From NCBI GenBank assembly GCA_000158155.1, contig DS999405.1, forward strand, positions 957,623 to 1,021,622: a stretch of 64,000 bases of DNA, given 5' to 3'. The stretch comes from a gamma proteobacterium NOR5-3. GTDB taxonomy: Bacteria > Pseudomonadota > Gammaproteobacteria > Pseudomonadales > Halieaceae. This document shows, one piece after another, positions 1 to 9,396 of the stretch. The notes beneath the pieces were generated by a model. It was not told where the DNA came from. It searched no databases and saw only the letters and a list, made by a program, of their open reading frames with translations. Within the stretch, counting starts at the first letter, position 1, and each line of letters begins with the position of its first letter. Made by a program: the position numbers and the translations under genes.

Positions 1-254
1 GCTTCGCCATCGACCCAGAGGGTGCTGAAACCCGCATCCTCGAATGCCTGGGAAAACACCTCACCCACCTTGCGCACGCCGTCCGTATTCATGGTGCCAC
101 TGTTGATATTCACCGCACGCTCCAGCAGCGCCAGAGCCTCGCCCTGACCCTCCTGTACGGCCTCGCGAATCGCATCTTCGGTCGCATCAAAGGCATGGGC
201 CGGCGCAAGCATTCCCAGCAGTAAAAAAGCGCATATCAGGTGTTGTTTCCACAT
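1..254 (-). CDS. M20-family metallopeptidase, exported (N-terminal part, cut by window edge)
   Basis: Only the first 84 codons are in the window; the rest lies to the left. The start is the ATG at 254. Residues 1-21 form a typical signal peptide (hydrophobic core ICAFLLLGML, then an AHA cleavage site), so the enzyme is probably periplasmic or secreted. The following text has VNINSGTMNTDGV and GFSTLWVDG, the usual N-terminal pattern of glutamate-carboxypeptidase-like M20 peptidases, which are zinc exopeptidases. The metal-binding residues lie outside the window, so activity cannot be judged. It is transcribed away from rmf, leaving a 228-bp shared upstream region. The family call is by motif memory and is fairly secure; the substrate is unknown. 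Confidence 0.75.
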   Translation of the reverse strand, partial: MWKQHLICAFLLLGMLAPAHAFDATEDAIREAVQEGQGEALALLERAVNINSGTMNTDGVRKVGEVFSQAFEDAGFSTLWVDGE

Positions 255-482
255 AGCCCGGTAATCCTTTTTATGGTTCAGCGAGCATGGTGCCTTCCGC
301 AGACGGCAATGACAAACACCGAAACAAGGCCCTTGTGGTAAGGATTCGGGCGCAGAGTGTGAATTCTTTATAGCAATTGGCGATATACGTGCTTGTAGGG
401 GTAACAAAAAAATAGTAGCACCAAGGCTCAGTCTCTGCTTAGATAGACCTAAGCCCCTATGTGTCACATGAGAGGAATAGCG

Positions 483-686
483 ATGCGCCGACAGAAACGC
501 GATATGACTGCTAGAGCTTACGAGCGCGGTTATCAGGCAGGAGTATCAGGTCGCAACAGCGAAAGTTGTCCCCACACCACCGAACAACAACGTATCAATT
601 GGATCACCGGCTGGCGAGAAGGCCACGCCGACCAGCTAGAAGGCCTTACCGGCGTCTCAGGCGTACATCGCCTCCGCATGCAGTAA
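483..686 (+). CDS. rmf: Ribosome modulation factor
   Basis: A 67-residue basic protein starting MRRQKRD and containing RAYERGYQAGVSGR, CP, and WITGWREG. These match the conserved blocks of ribosome modulation factor, the small protein that binds 70S ribosomes and drives their dimerisation into inactive 100S particles in stationary phase. The ATG at 483 is preferred over the one at 459 because the known family begins with (K/R)RQKRD and because AGAGGA sits at good spacing before it. The C-terminal tail is about 10 residues longer than the E. coli protein. It is monocistronic, followed by a hairpin terminator. In known species rmf is induced by slow growth and ppGpp; no such control site was identified here. 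Confidence 0.93.
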   Translation: MRRQKRDMTARAYERGYQAGVSGRNSESCPHTTEQQRINWITGWREGHADQLEGLTGVSGVHRLRMQ

Positions 687-689
687 CGT

Positions 690-717
690 CCTGGCTCTTC
701 CGGGAGCCGGCGTTTTA
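690..717 (+). terminator. Rho-independent terminator of rmf
   Basis: Four bases after the rmf stop codon, CTGGCTC (691-697) pairs with GAGCCGG (704-710) with one G-T wobble around a TTCCGG loop, followed by CGTTTTATT. The stem plus T run is a standard intrinsic terminator on the plus strand. Confidence 0.75.
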
Positions 718-885
718 TTAAGTCCGCTACCGGCGGTTTAAGTCTGCTTTCAGCCTGCTTTCGGCACGCAGAATCCTAACCGCGCGCAGCCAAACCCGCG
801 AGAAACTTTTCGGGAAGGTTTGCACGCGGGCGCTTGAGTGGTTACGCGAGTGGTTGCTATGTAAGCTGCCATGTAACTAGCGCCC

Positions 886-3800
886 TTAGGCTCTGCGGCT
901 ACTTTGCGCGAGATCCAACAGCTCCCGATTAGCCACTGCAAACATGGCAAAATCCGGCGACGACGTCGTGTGTAGTTCACCCAGCATATCTTTCCAGCGC
1001 TTGAGCAACGCGCTCTCCTGTTTTTCCCATGCGGTAATGCAGGTGACGATATCCTCGTCTTCGCAGCGCAATCGCAACACGCCCTGCGCCAGAGTGCACT
1101 GCTGCCACTGGAGATCTTCCATGTAGGCCTCTCGCGCCATGGCCTGCCATTCGTTTTCGACCTTACTGGCAAGGACCTGAGCGCCAAACCAATCAAGTTC
1201 CAGACGCTCACCCAGGTGATAATAAAGCGTCGCCACTTCCATGAGCTCATTACCGGTTTGCGTCGATACGTCCACGATGGCCAGCGCGGTAGCGGCATGC
1301 ATACAGCCCGCGACCCGAGCCGCCGTCTCGGCGTTGACTCCTGCTTCGCTGTAAGCGCGCAAACGCGCCTCGTACTGCTCCGCCGCGCGACCACGCAGTA
1401 AGCTTGGCAACGCCAGCTGCAATTCTCCGACGCCCGAACAAAACTCTTCGATCATGCTCGTCGGTGTAATCTGATGTCGCCTGTTGCGAAGCACCCAACG
1501 CGTACTGCGCTTCACCAGCCGAATCACGTCGAGCATCATTTCGATCTGCACGTCCGAGGCCACCTTGAAGTCCAGAGCCTCAATGCTATCCCACAAAGAA
1601 GAGATGCCGAATATGTCCATAACCGCCGTGTAGGCGCGAGCCACATCCTCTACCGGCGCACCGGTAGCTTTTTGCTGTCGCAGCACAAAGTTCAAGCCCA
1701 TGCGATTAACAATATCGTTGGCAACCTGTGTACACATGATTTCCCGGCGCAGACGGTGCTCAGCAAGATCATCGGGATAAATCTCCTGTAACTTTGCAGG
1801 AAACGCTGTCGCTACAGCCCGTAATAAATGCGCATCAGTACCCAGGTCAGAAGCGATTAACTCCTCTTTGAGAATCGCTTTGCTGTAGGAAATGAGTACC
1901 GACAGCTCCGGCCGCGTCAGGCCCAGATCCTGAGTACGTCTATCAGCAAGCGCATCGTCGCTGGGCAAAAACTCCAACTCCCGGTCCAGGCGGCCCGCGT
2001 TCTCCAGCGTTGAAATCAGGCGGCGGTACTCGCCGCTTCGCACACGGGCCTCCCGTTCGGCAATACTGATAGCCTGTACCTGGCGATAGTTGTTCGCCAA
2101 AACAAGTTCCGACACAGACTCAGTCATGTCCTCCAGCAACTGATTGCGATGCTTCTCGGTGAGATCACCCCGGGCAACAATCGCGTCCAGGAGAATTTTG
2201 ATATTCACTTCGTGGTCGGAGCAATCGACGCCCCCTGCGTTATCAATAAAGTCCGTATTGGACCGACCACCTATGAGTGCGTATTCCGTGCGGGCTAACT
2301 GGGTAATCCCAAGATTGCCGCCCTCGCCAATCACCTTGCAGCGTAGATCCCTGGCATTGACGCGTAAACCATCATTCGCCTTATCGCCCACATCCATATG
2401 CGTTTCTGCGCTGGATTTTACGTAGGTGCCTATCCCGCCGTTCCACAGCAGGTCCACCTCGGAACGCAAGAGCACGCTGATGAGTTCCGTCGGCGTCAAT
2501 TGTTGTGCGGTGATACCAAACCGGGCTTTCATGGGCTCAGAAATCGCGATGGATTTAGCATTGCGACTAAACACCCCACCCCCCTCAGAGATCAGCGATG
2601 TGTCGTAATCGGACCACCCCGATCGCGGCAGCGCAAACAGGCGCTCGCGCTCCGCATAGCTTTCAGCTGATTTCGGATTTGGGTCCACAAAAATGTGCAT
2701 GTGATTGAACGCAGCCACCAGACAAATATGCTTGGACAGCAACATGCCATTGCCGAAAACATCCCCGGACATATCCCCGATACCCACTACGGAAAAGTCC
2801 GTGGTAGACACATCGACACCCATCTCACGAAAATGCCGCTCTACAGATACCCAGGCTCCCCGTGCGGTAATGCCCATCTTCTTGTGGTCATAACCCACAC
2901 TACCGCCGGATGCAAAAGCATCGCCCAGCCAAAAGCCGTATTCCTCGGAGAGGGAATTGGCAATATCCGAAAACGTAGCCGTGCCCTTGTCCGCTGCAAC
3001 CACCAAATAAGGATCTTCATCGTCCTTACACACAGTGAGTTCTGGACGAACGATGCGGTCTTCCTCACGGTTGTCCGTAATATCCAGTAAGCCTCTTATG
3101 AAGGTCTTGTAGCAGGCAATGCCCTCTTCCTGGATTTCGTCCCGGGTCATATCCGGGCGCAATCGCTTGGCCACGAAGCCGCCCTTGGCCCCCACGGGCA
3201 CAATAACCGCATTCTTAACCTGCTGCGCCTTGACCAGGCCCAGCACCTCGGTGCGAAAGTCTTCGAGGCGATCGGACCAGCGCAAGCCACCTCGGGCTAC
3301 TTTGCCTCCACGAAGATGCACACCCTCGACCTGCGGCGAGTAGACAAAGATTTCAAACAGGGGCACCGGCCGGGGAATTTCGGGGATATCGCCCGGGCGA
3401 AGCTTGAAGGAGAAATACGACTTACTATCGCCGTGATCTCCCTGTTGAAAGAAATTGGTGCGCACCGTCGCCATAATCAACTCGACATACTGGCGAATAA
3501 TCCGGTCCTGCCCCAGGTTCTCCACCTCATCAAGAGCCAACAGTATGCGCTGCTGCACCGCTGTTTCGCGCTGCGCACGCCACTCATCGTCACCGTCAAA
3601 TACGGGAGAGAATCGAGTCAGGAACAACTCAACAATAGACGCTGAGATAGGCAAATGGGCTGCCATGGTCTCCGCAATATAGCTACGGGAGTAAGGAAAG
3701 TTTATCTGTCCGAGATAGCAGGCATAGGCTCTTAACAGCGCAATCTCACGCCAACTCAAGCGGCTTCCCAGCAACAGGCGGTTGAACGAGTCACTCTCAG

Positions 3801-5715
3801 CCTGCCCGTGCCAGATTCGGGAGAACGCGTCCTCGAACTCTTCTTTAACCTGCTCAAGATCTATGTTTTTTGACAGCGAGTAGATCAAACTGAATTCCTG
3901 AATCCAGTATTTTCTATCCCCGGTCGCGCGAACCGGGTACGCGCGCTCGGCGACAACCCGTAAACCCAGATTTTCCAGAATCGGCAGCACATCCGATAAG
4001 GGAAGTGGGGAATCCATGCGGTACAGACGGAGCTTCAGGTGATCGTCTTTCTCTTCGATCAGGCGGTAGAGGTTCATGCCCAATCGATCGGAGCCGTTAA
4101 GTGCCAAAATATGCTGAATATCGAGCACTGCGACGCGAGGATCGACGTCATCACGATACCCCGGCGCAAAGCCCTGACCGAGGTCACGCATCAACTGCTC
4201 GCCGCGCTCTTCACCAAACTCTTCCAGTAGTCTGATCCGCAGCCGATCCTTCCACGCTAGCGTTGCCTGCACGATCTGCTCCTCAATCTCATTGACGTCG
4301 TATTCGTAGTTTTGTGATGGGTCTACGCGCAGCACGAAATACACGCGAACCAATATCGACTCCGTAAACTGCGTATTAAATTCCGACTCCTGGGCAGCAA
4401 AGGCCTTACTCAGAATCCGCTGGATGTTCACTCGGCGCTGCGTGGTGTAGCGATCCCGGGGCATGTACAGCAAACAGCTTACGAACTTGCCATGCGCGTC
4501 CTTGCGCACGAACAACCGTGTGTGACGGCGTTCCTGAATGCGGTTGACCGCAGAGGTCGTATGAAAAAGGTCGGCGGTAGATGACTGAAATAATTCATCC
4601 CGCGGCATTAACTCAAGCACTCGTTTGAGCTCCCGGGCATCGTGCTCTTCGGCCGACAGACCGGACAACTCAAGAACCTGACTGACTTTCCGCCGCAGTA
4701 TGGGTATGTCCGCAGGGTCCATATTGTAAACCGCAGCCGTGTAGTGACCTAAAAACCGGTGCTGGCCGGTAACCGCTCCCGCCGCATCATAGGTCTTCAC
4801 TTCGACATAATCCGGATAGGCCTGACGATGAACTCTGGCTCGCTGTTGGGATTTGCCAAAGCTCAGTTGTCGACGATGGAACTCTTCGGGAGCCATCCAG
4901 GCCAGATCATGGCTTAGGTCCGCAGCTCCCCGGGTATTGCGCTGTCGCAATACGCCGAGACTGCGACTCGGATCCACACTGGCTTCGCCGTTTTCAACCC
5001 ACAGGTATTCATAACCGAGAAAGGTCATGTGATCACTGCGAAGCCACTCGATAAAGGCGCTGGCCTCATCGCGAAAATCTTCGCTTACACAGCCTGCTTC
5101 AGCGATAGACTCCTTCGCTTCGCTGAGCCGCTTACGCATGGCGTCAAAGTCATTAACAACGACAGCAACGTCTTCCAGAATCTGCCGGAGGTTGTCGCTT
5201 AGATTATCGAGGTCCGAAAGATCACTGTGCCGGGTGATCTCAAAATACAGAAGACTCTCTGCGGATGTTTCCCCGGAGCGCTCCTGGGTAGATAAAAGCT
5301 CCTGTAACTGCCCGCGTTCGTCGCGTCGTGCGCGCAGATTACAGCTGGCCAGGCAGTGGATACCCAGGTTGCGCTGATTGATCTCACCGCGCACAGAAGC
5401 CGTGCAAAAAGGCATATCGCGGCACAGTATGGCAATGATCGTAGAAGTGCTTTCCCAGCCGTGACTGCTTATCTGAGGATTGAGCAGACGAACCTTGGGA
5501 GCATCGCCGGTCCACTCGTCCATAAAGCGAAGCAAGCCGTACAGCATTCCATAAAGGTTATCGGAAGACCGCTCCCGCATATCCTCAGCCGAGAAGCGTC
5601 CGAAAAATGAGTCTGCCAGACGAGTTAAATCGTCCCGATGATTGGCGTCAGCCCGTGTCGCAATGATGCCTGCAATGTCGTCAAGCAAGGCCTGCTTAAG
5701 TGTCTCCCACGCCAT
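886..5715 (-). CDS. gdhB: NAD-specific glutamate dehydrogenase, 180-kDa class
   Basis: At 1609 residues this has the length of the large (L_180) bacterial NAD-glutamate dehydrogenases, cytoplasmic enzymes that oxidise glutamate to 2-oxoglutarate and ammonia. The long N-terminal half holds ACT-like regulatory segments. The catalytic core includes VPVGAKGGFV near residue 843, with the substrate-binding lysine. Further on come GIGDMSGDVFGNGML and the nucleotide-binding stretch VIGEGGNLG. The C-terminal part (EFLPSDDALADRR, LGLTRPELSVLISYSK) is the helical domain seen only in this class. The ATG at 5715 is preceded by AGGGGAG. It stands alone, convergent with rmf and divergent from the MoxR operon. 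In relatives the enzyme is allosterically controlled and serves amino-acid catabolism; the gene symbol follows Pseudomonas usage. Confidence 0.95.
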   Translation of the reverse strand: MAWETLKQALLDDIAGIIATRADANHRDDLTRLADSFFGRFSAEDMRERSSDNLYGMLYGLLRFMDEWTGDAPKVRLLNPQISSHGWESTSTIIAILCRDMPFCTASVRGEINQRNLGIHCLASCNLRARRDERGQLQELLSTQERSGETSAESLLYFEITRHSDLSDLDNLSDNLRQILEDVAVVVNDFDAMRKRLSEAKESIAEAGCVSEDFRDEASAFIEWLRSDHMTFLGYEYLWVENGEASVDPSRSLGVLRQRNTRGAADLSHDLAWMAPEEFHRRQLSFGKSQQRARVHRQAYPDYVEVKTYDAAGAVTGQHRFLGHYTAAVYNMDPADIPILRRKVSQVLELSGLSAEEHDARELKRVLELMPRDELFQSSTADLFHTTSAVNRIQERRHTRLFVRKDAHGKFVSCLLYMPRDRYTTQRRVNIQRILSKAFAAQESEFNTQFTESILVRVYFVLRVDPSQNYEYDVNEIEEQIVQATLAWKDRLRIRLLEEFGEERGEQLMRDLGQGFAPGYRDDVDPRVAVLDIQHILALNGSDRLGMNLYRLIEEKDDHLKLRLYRMDSPLPLSDVLPILENLGLRVVAERAYPVRATGDRKYWIQEFSLIYSLSKNIDLEQVKEEFEDAFSRIWHGQAESDSFNRLLLGSRLSWREIALLRAYACYLGQINFPYSRSYIAETMAAHLPISASIVELFLTRFSPVFDGDDEWRAQRETAVQQRILLALDEVENLGQDRIIRQYVELIMATVRTNFFQQGDHGDSKSYFSFKLRPGDIPEIPRPVPLFEIFVYSPQVEGVHLRGGKVARGGLRWSDRLEDFRTEVLGLVKAQQVKNAVIVPVGAKGGFVAKRLRPDMTRDEIQEEGIACYKTFIRGLLDITDNREEDRIVRPELTVCKDDEDPYLVVAADKGTATFSDIANSLSEEYGFWLGDAFASGGSVGYDHKKMGITARGAWVSVERHFREMGVDVSTTDFSVVGIGDMSGDVFGNGMLLSKHICLVAAFNHMHIFVDPNPKSAESYAERERLFALPRSGWSDYDTSLISEGGGVFSRNAKSIAISEPMKARFGITAQQLTPTELISVLLRSEVDLLWNGGIGTYVKSSAETHMDVGDKANDGLRVNARDLRCKVIGEGGNLGITQLARTEYALIGGRSNTDFIDNAGGVDCSDHEVNIKILLDAIVARGDLTEKHRNQLLEDMTESVSELVLANNYRQVQAISIAEREARVRSGEYRRLISTLENAGRLDRELEFLPSDDALADRRTQDLGLTRPELSVLISYSKAILKEELIASDLGTDAHLLRAVATAFPAKLQEIYPDDLAEHRLRREIMCTQVANDIVNRMGLNFVLRQQKATGAPVEDVARAYTAVMDIFGISSLWDSIEALDFKVASDVQIEMMLDVIRLVKRSTRWVLRNRRHQITPTSMIEEFCSGVGELQLALPSLLRGRAAEQYEARLRAYSEAGVNAETAARVAGCMHAATALAIVDVSTQTGNELMEVATLYYHLGERLELDWFGAQVLASKVENEWQAMAREAYMEDLQWQQCTLAQGVLRLRCEDEDIVTCITAWEKQESALLKRWKDMLGELHTTSSPDFAMFAVANRELLDLAQSSRRA

Positions 5716-5945
5716 AGCGTGTCTCCCCTACCGTGTGGCGCTGTACCCGGTGGGCAGTGTATCGCAAAGGCGGCTTTGGCGGATGCCGCATAATGGGAAC
5801 TTTCCCCCATTCTTTGAGTCGATTAAGGGGTATTCGGGTGCCCCCCGGGCCCTTACTCCGTTAGAATCGCACCCCTGATGTATGCGCCGCATGCACAAGA
5901 GTCCATGATATTGACCACACTGACAAAACACCGACGGGAGAGACC

Positions 5946-6902
5946 TTGACCTCTAGCGATCTGAGACAACTGGAACAGTGGCTGGACCAGCAAATTATTG
6001 GCCAGAGTCATCTTGTAGAGCGGCTGCTTATTGCCCTACTGGCCGACGGACACCTGCTGGTGGAGGGAGCCCCGGGGCTGGCAAAAACCCGGGCGATCAA
6101 ATCCCTCGGCGATGCCCTCGAGGGCAGTTTTCATCGCATTCAGTTCACACCTGACCTACTTCCCGGCGATGTCACCGGCACCGAGATTTACCGCCCGCAG
6201 GAGGGCAGCTTTCATTTCCAACAAGGTCCGGTATTTAGCAACCTTGTGCTCGCGGATGAAATCAACCGGGCTCCCGCCAAGGTGCAATCAGCGCTCCTGG
6301 AAGCCATGGCGGAACGTCAGGTCAGTGTCGGCAGCCAGAGCTACGCGCTGCCGCGCCTCTTTCTGGTCATGGCCACGCAAAACCCCATTGAGCAGGAAGG
6401 TACCTACCCGCTGCCGGAAGCGCAGCTTGATCGCTTTTTACTCCATGTAAAAGTCGATTACCCCGACGCCGAAGCGGAACGACAGATCTTGCGCCTCACA
6501 CGCACCGAGGCTGCTTCCGGCGCCGTAGCCGAGGCGCCTCAGCTGGCACAGGAGAGCGTGTTTCAGGCCCGCAAGGAAGCCCTGGCGCTGCACATGGCAC
6601 CGGCCGTTGAGGAATACATCGTGCAACTGGTGGTAGCCACCCGAGATCCCGCGCCCTACAGCGAGGACCTCGCGCACTGGCTGGATTATGGCGGCAGCCC
6701 GCGCGCAACCATTGCCCTGGATCGCTGTGCCCGGGCGCATGCCTGGCTGCGCGGCAGAGATTTTGTATCACCGGATGATGTGCAGGCCGTCGCGGCGGAT
6801 GTGTTCAGGCATCGACTGCTCCTGAGCTTCGAAGCAGAAGCCGCGGGTGTGCGCAGTGATGAGGTGATCGACGAGCTTCTTCGCCTGGTCCCGGTGGCGT
6901 AA
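5946..6902 (+). CDS. MoxR-type AAA+ ATPase (Bat operon)
   Basis: First gene of a six-gene operon. It encodes 318 residues with a Walker A GAPGLAKT (residues 41-48), a Walker B VLADEIN (101-107) followed by the MoxR signature RAPAKVQSALLEAMAE, and a sensor block ATQNPIEQEGTYPLPEAQLDRF. MoxR proteins are thought to act as chaperone-like ATPases that work with von Willebrand A proteins, and three downstream genes encode such or related proteins. The start is TTG at 5946, supported by CGGGAGAGA just upstream. The stop is separated from the next gene by only 7 bases. Family assignment is secure; the client protein is unknown. Confidence 0.93.
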   Translation: MTSSDLRQLEQWLDQQIIGQSHLVERLLIALLADGHLLVEGAPGLAKTRAIKSLGDALEGSFHRIQFTPDLLPGDVTGTEIYRPQEGSFHFQQGPVFSNLVLADEINRAPAKVQSALLEAMAERQVSVGSQSYALPRLFLVMATQNPIEQEGTYPLPEAQLDRFLLHVKVDYPDAEAERQILRLTRTEAASGAVAEAPQLAQESVFQARKEALALHMAPAVEEYIVQLVVATRDPAPYSEDLAHWLDYGGSPRATIALDRCARAHAWLRGRDFVSPDDVQAVAADVFRHRLLLSFEAEAAGVRSDEVIDELLRLVPVA

Positions 6903-6909
6903 TACGCCG

Positions 6910-7896
6910 ATGTTGACGTTGGACCCTTCTCTGCCTGCCCAGGGCGCCGCCGTTGATATTGCTCGCCTGTTGGCCCTGCGCTTTCCCGCGCGCCAACTGG
7001 ATATTCGCCGGCGACGCCGTGCTCTGGCGCAGCTCTCCGGTGGCCAGCGTTCAAATTTCCGCGGGCGCGGCATCGAGTTTGAAGAGGTACGGGGGTACCA
7101 GCCGGGCGATGATATTCGCGCCATCGATTGGCGTGTTACTGCTCGCACAGGATCGGCGCACACAAAAATGTTTCATGAGGAGCGGGAGCGCCCGGTGCTT
7201 CTTGTGGTGGATCAGCGCTCATCCATGCACTTTGGCTCGCAAAATTGCTTCAAGCTGGTACTCGCCGCCGAGATAGCTGCGCTTCTGGCCTGGAGTGCGC
7301 TGGCGAGCAATGAGCGGGTGGGTGGCCTGTTGATGCGCGACACCGACCATTGGGAAATGCGCCCGCGAAACAGCCGTCGCACCGTGCTCGCGCTGCTATC
7401 GGCCCTTGCTGAAGCCCCAGAGTCCGGCGCAGCCTCCACAGATGAACCCGACCATAATCGCTTCAGCACATTATTACGCAGCGTGCGCAGAGTTGCGCGT
7501 CCCGGCTCAAGTATCTTTCTCATCAGTGACTTTGACGGTGCTGAGCAGGCGGATGCGCAGGAGGAACTGTTTCAGCTGGCGCGTCACGTGGAGATTACCG
7601 CTATTCATTGCAGCGACCCTCTGGAAGCGCAGCTTCCCCCCGCCGGTCGCTACAGCGTCACGGACGGTCAGGCCCGCGCAGATCTGGATACGGGGATTTT
7701 CGGACTCTCGCAACGTTTTGCCGAGCTCTATACCGCCCGCGTTGATGGGTACCAGCAGCAGCTGCAGCGACTGGGCATTCCCATGCTGAGCGCAAACACC
7801 ACCCAGGCACCACTCACACTCCTGAGAAATATCTATGGTGGCGCGGCGGGTCCCAATAAAGGAACGATTTCGACAACGGTAAAGCATGGAACCTGA
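6910..7896 (+). CDS. DUF58 domain protein (Bat operon)
   Basis: A 328-residue protein of the DUF58 family, the regular partner of MoxR ATPases. The diagnostic block is GRGIEFEEVRGYQPGDDIRAIDW at about residues 52-74, followed by a von Willebrand A-like core beginning VLLVVDQRSSM. No signal peptide or membrane helix is visible, so it is probably cytosolic or peripheral. The degenerate metal site (D-Q-R-S-S instead of D-x-S-x-S) is common in DUF58 proteins. Its last 11 bases overlap the next gene. The biochemical role is not established for this family; a scaffold or adaptor between MoxR and membrane VWA proteins is an inference. Confidence 0.9.
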   Translation: MLTLDPSLPAQGAAVDIARLLALRFPARQLDIRRRRRALAQLSGGQRSNFRGRGIEFEEVRGYQPGDDIRAIDWRVTARTGSAHTKMFHEERERPVLLVVDQRSSMHFGSQNCFKLVLAAEIAALLAWSALASNERVGGLLMRDTDHWEMRPRNSRRTVLALLSALAEAPESGAASTDEPDHNRFSTLLRSVRRVARPGSSIFLISDFDGAEQADAQEELFQLARHVEITAIHCSDPLEAQLPPAGRYSVTDGQARADLDTGIFGLSQRFAELYTARVDGYQQQLQRLGIPMLSANTTQAPLTLLRNIYGGAAGPNKGTISTTVKHGT

Positions 7897-8356
7897 GTCG
7901 ATCATCAGCATGCTCGAGCCCCTGCGGGAACCTGGCGCGGTGCCTTGGTGGCCCCTGGCTCCAGGCTGGTGGGTACTCGGCGCAATGATGCTCGCCCTGG
8001 CGGGCTATGGCCTGCGACGTTTATGGTTGTTCCATCTTCGTGCCGCGCCCCTGCGTGCCGCACGCAAGGCGCTGGCGCAGCTCGAGGCTAGGAGTGAGCC
8101 CGGCGCGGAGCGTGCAGCAGCGCTGGGTAGACTGCAACGCCAGCTTGCTATCGCGGTGGCGGGTCGTAAGGCCAGCGCCGGTCTCACGGGGCATGCCTGG
8201 GCAGAATTCCTCAACTCCCTGTCAAAGAGCAAAGCACCCTACTTTGACGAAAAGCTCGCTCAGCTAAGCTACCTCCCCGGCATCGCCCCACAGGACTGCG
8301 ATGACGCACTGGACGCGACACGTCGCTGGCTTGATGACCTGGAGCGCCCGCAATGA
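7886..8356 (+). CDS. DUF4381 domain membrane protein (Bat operon)
   Basis: A 156-residue protein with one clear transmembrane helix (WWVLGAMMLALAGYGLRRLW, about residues 28-47) after a short N-terminus with the motif REPGAVPWWPLAPGWW, typical of DUF4381 proteins. The soluble remainder is helical and basic and likely faces the cytoplasm. It overlaps DUF58 by 11 bases and the VWA gene by 4 bases (ATGA), so translation of the three is probably coupled. The family is known almost only from MoxR/Bat operons and has no proven function. Confidence 0.85.
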   Translation: MEPESIISMLEPLREPGAVPWWPLAPGWWVLGAMMLALAGYGLRRLWLFHLRAAPLRAARKALAQLEARSEPGAERAAALGRLQRQLAIAVAGRKASAGLTGHAWAEFLNSLSKSKAPYFDEKLAQLSYLPGIAPQDCDDALDATRRWLDDLERPQ

Positions 8357-9396
8357 TCACCCTTGTCTGGCCTGCGATGCTGCTGCTGTTACCCCTGCCC
8401 TGGGTGTTCCGTCGATTTGCTCCACCGCGCAGCACCGAACGTCCGGCACTGCGGGCACCATTTTTTCAACGCTGGCAGAGTCTGGCCAGCCAGGACGCAG
8501 ATTCCGTAGTCAGAGTAAGCGCCAAAATACCAGCAATCGCGCTGTGGACGATCTGGCTGTGCATGTTGCTGGCAGCGGCGCGCCCACTGTGGGTCGGCGA
8601 GGCCATTGAGCTACCCAATAGCGGACGAGACCTCATGTTGGCCGTCGACATCTCCGGCAGCATGCGTGTGGAAGATATGCAGGTGGGTAACCGCATGGCC
8701 CGGCGTATCGACGCCGTAAAACAACTGGGTAGCGACTTTATGTCCCGCCGCAGCGGAGATCGTCTGGGCCTCATCCTGTTTGGAAGCCGGGCCTATCTGC
8801 AATCTCCCCTGAGCTTCGACATTCAGACCGTACAGCGATTCTTACTCGAATCACAGATCGGGTTTGCGGGACAGGAAACCGCGATTGGCGATGCCATTGG
8901 TCTGGCCGTAAAACGGCTGCAGGAGCGTCCGGCCACCAGCCGCGTACTGATTCTGCTCACCGATGGGCAGGATACCGCCAGTACCGTAGATCCCCTGGAA
9001 GCCGCCAATCTCGCGGCAGATCTTGGCGTGCGCATTTACACTATCGGCATAGGCGCTGATTCGCTCACCCTGCCCGGACTCCTGGGTTCTCCCTTGGGTG
9101 CTCGCACAGTCAATCCCTCCGCTGACCTGGATGAGAACAGTCTTATCGCCATCGCCTCGAGTACCGGCGGACAGTACTTTCGAGCCAGAGACCCCGAAGA
9201 ACTGGCTACGGTCTATCGCCTGCTGGAGAAGCTGGAGCCCCTGGAAGTCGACAAGGCGCTCTACCGGCCGCAGCAATCCTTGACGGCACTGCCGTTGATA
9301 GTGGCGCTGGCACTGAGCTTTATTCTTGTGATTCGCTACCTCTGGCTGCATCGCTCACCAGCCTCGGGCGCCAGCCCGGGAGGGCAAAAGGCGTGA
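8353..9396 (+). CDS. batA: BatA-like von Willebrand A membrane protein
   Basis: 347 residues. The metal-ion-dependent adhesion site D-I-S-G-S lies at about residues 99-103 (AVDISGSM), with the later MIDAS aspartate in LLTDGQD. Hydrophobic helices flank the VWA domain: one before it (about residues 5-20), a second just ahead of it (WTIWLCMLLAAARPLW), and one near the C-terminus (LPLIVALALSFILVIRYLWL), so the VWA domain likely sits in the periplasm. It starts with ATG in a 4-base overlap with the upstream gene and ends in a 4-base overlap (GTGA) with the next. BatA was named for Bacteroides aerotolerance; the role in Proteobacteria remains unclear. Confidence 0.88.
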   Translation: MITLVWPAMLLLLPLPWVFRRFAPPRSTERPALRAPFFQRWQSLASQDADSVVRVSAKIPAIALWTIWLCMLLAAARPLWVGEAIELPNSGRDLMLAVDISGSMRVEDMQVGNRMARRIDAVKQLGSDFMSRRSGDRLGLILFGSRAYLQSPLSFDIQTVQRFLLESQIGFAGQETAIGDAIGLAVKRLQERPATSRVLILLTDGQDTASTVDPLEAANLAADLGVRIYTIGIGADSLTLPGLLGSPLGARTVNPSADLDENSLIAIASSTGGQYFRARDPEELATVYRLLEKLEPLEVDKALYRPQQSLTALPLIVALALSFILVIRYLWLHRSPASGASPGGQKA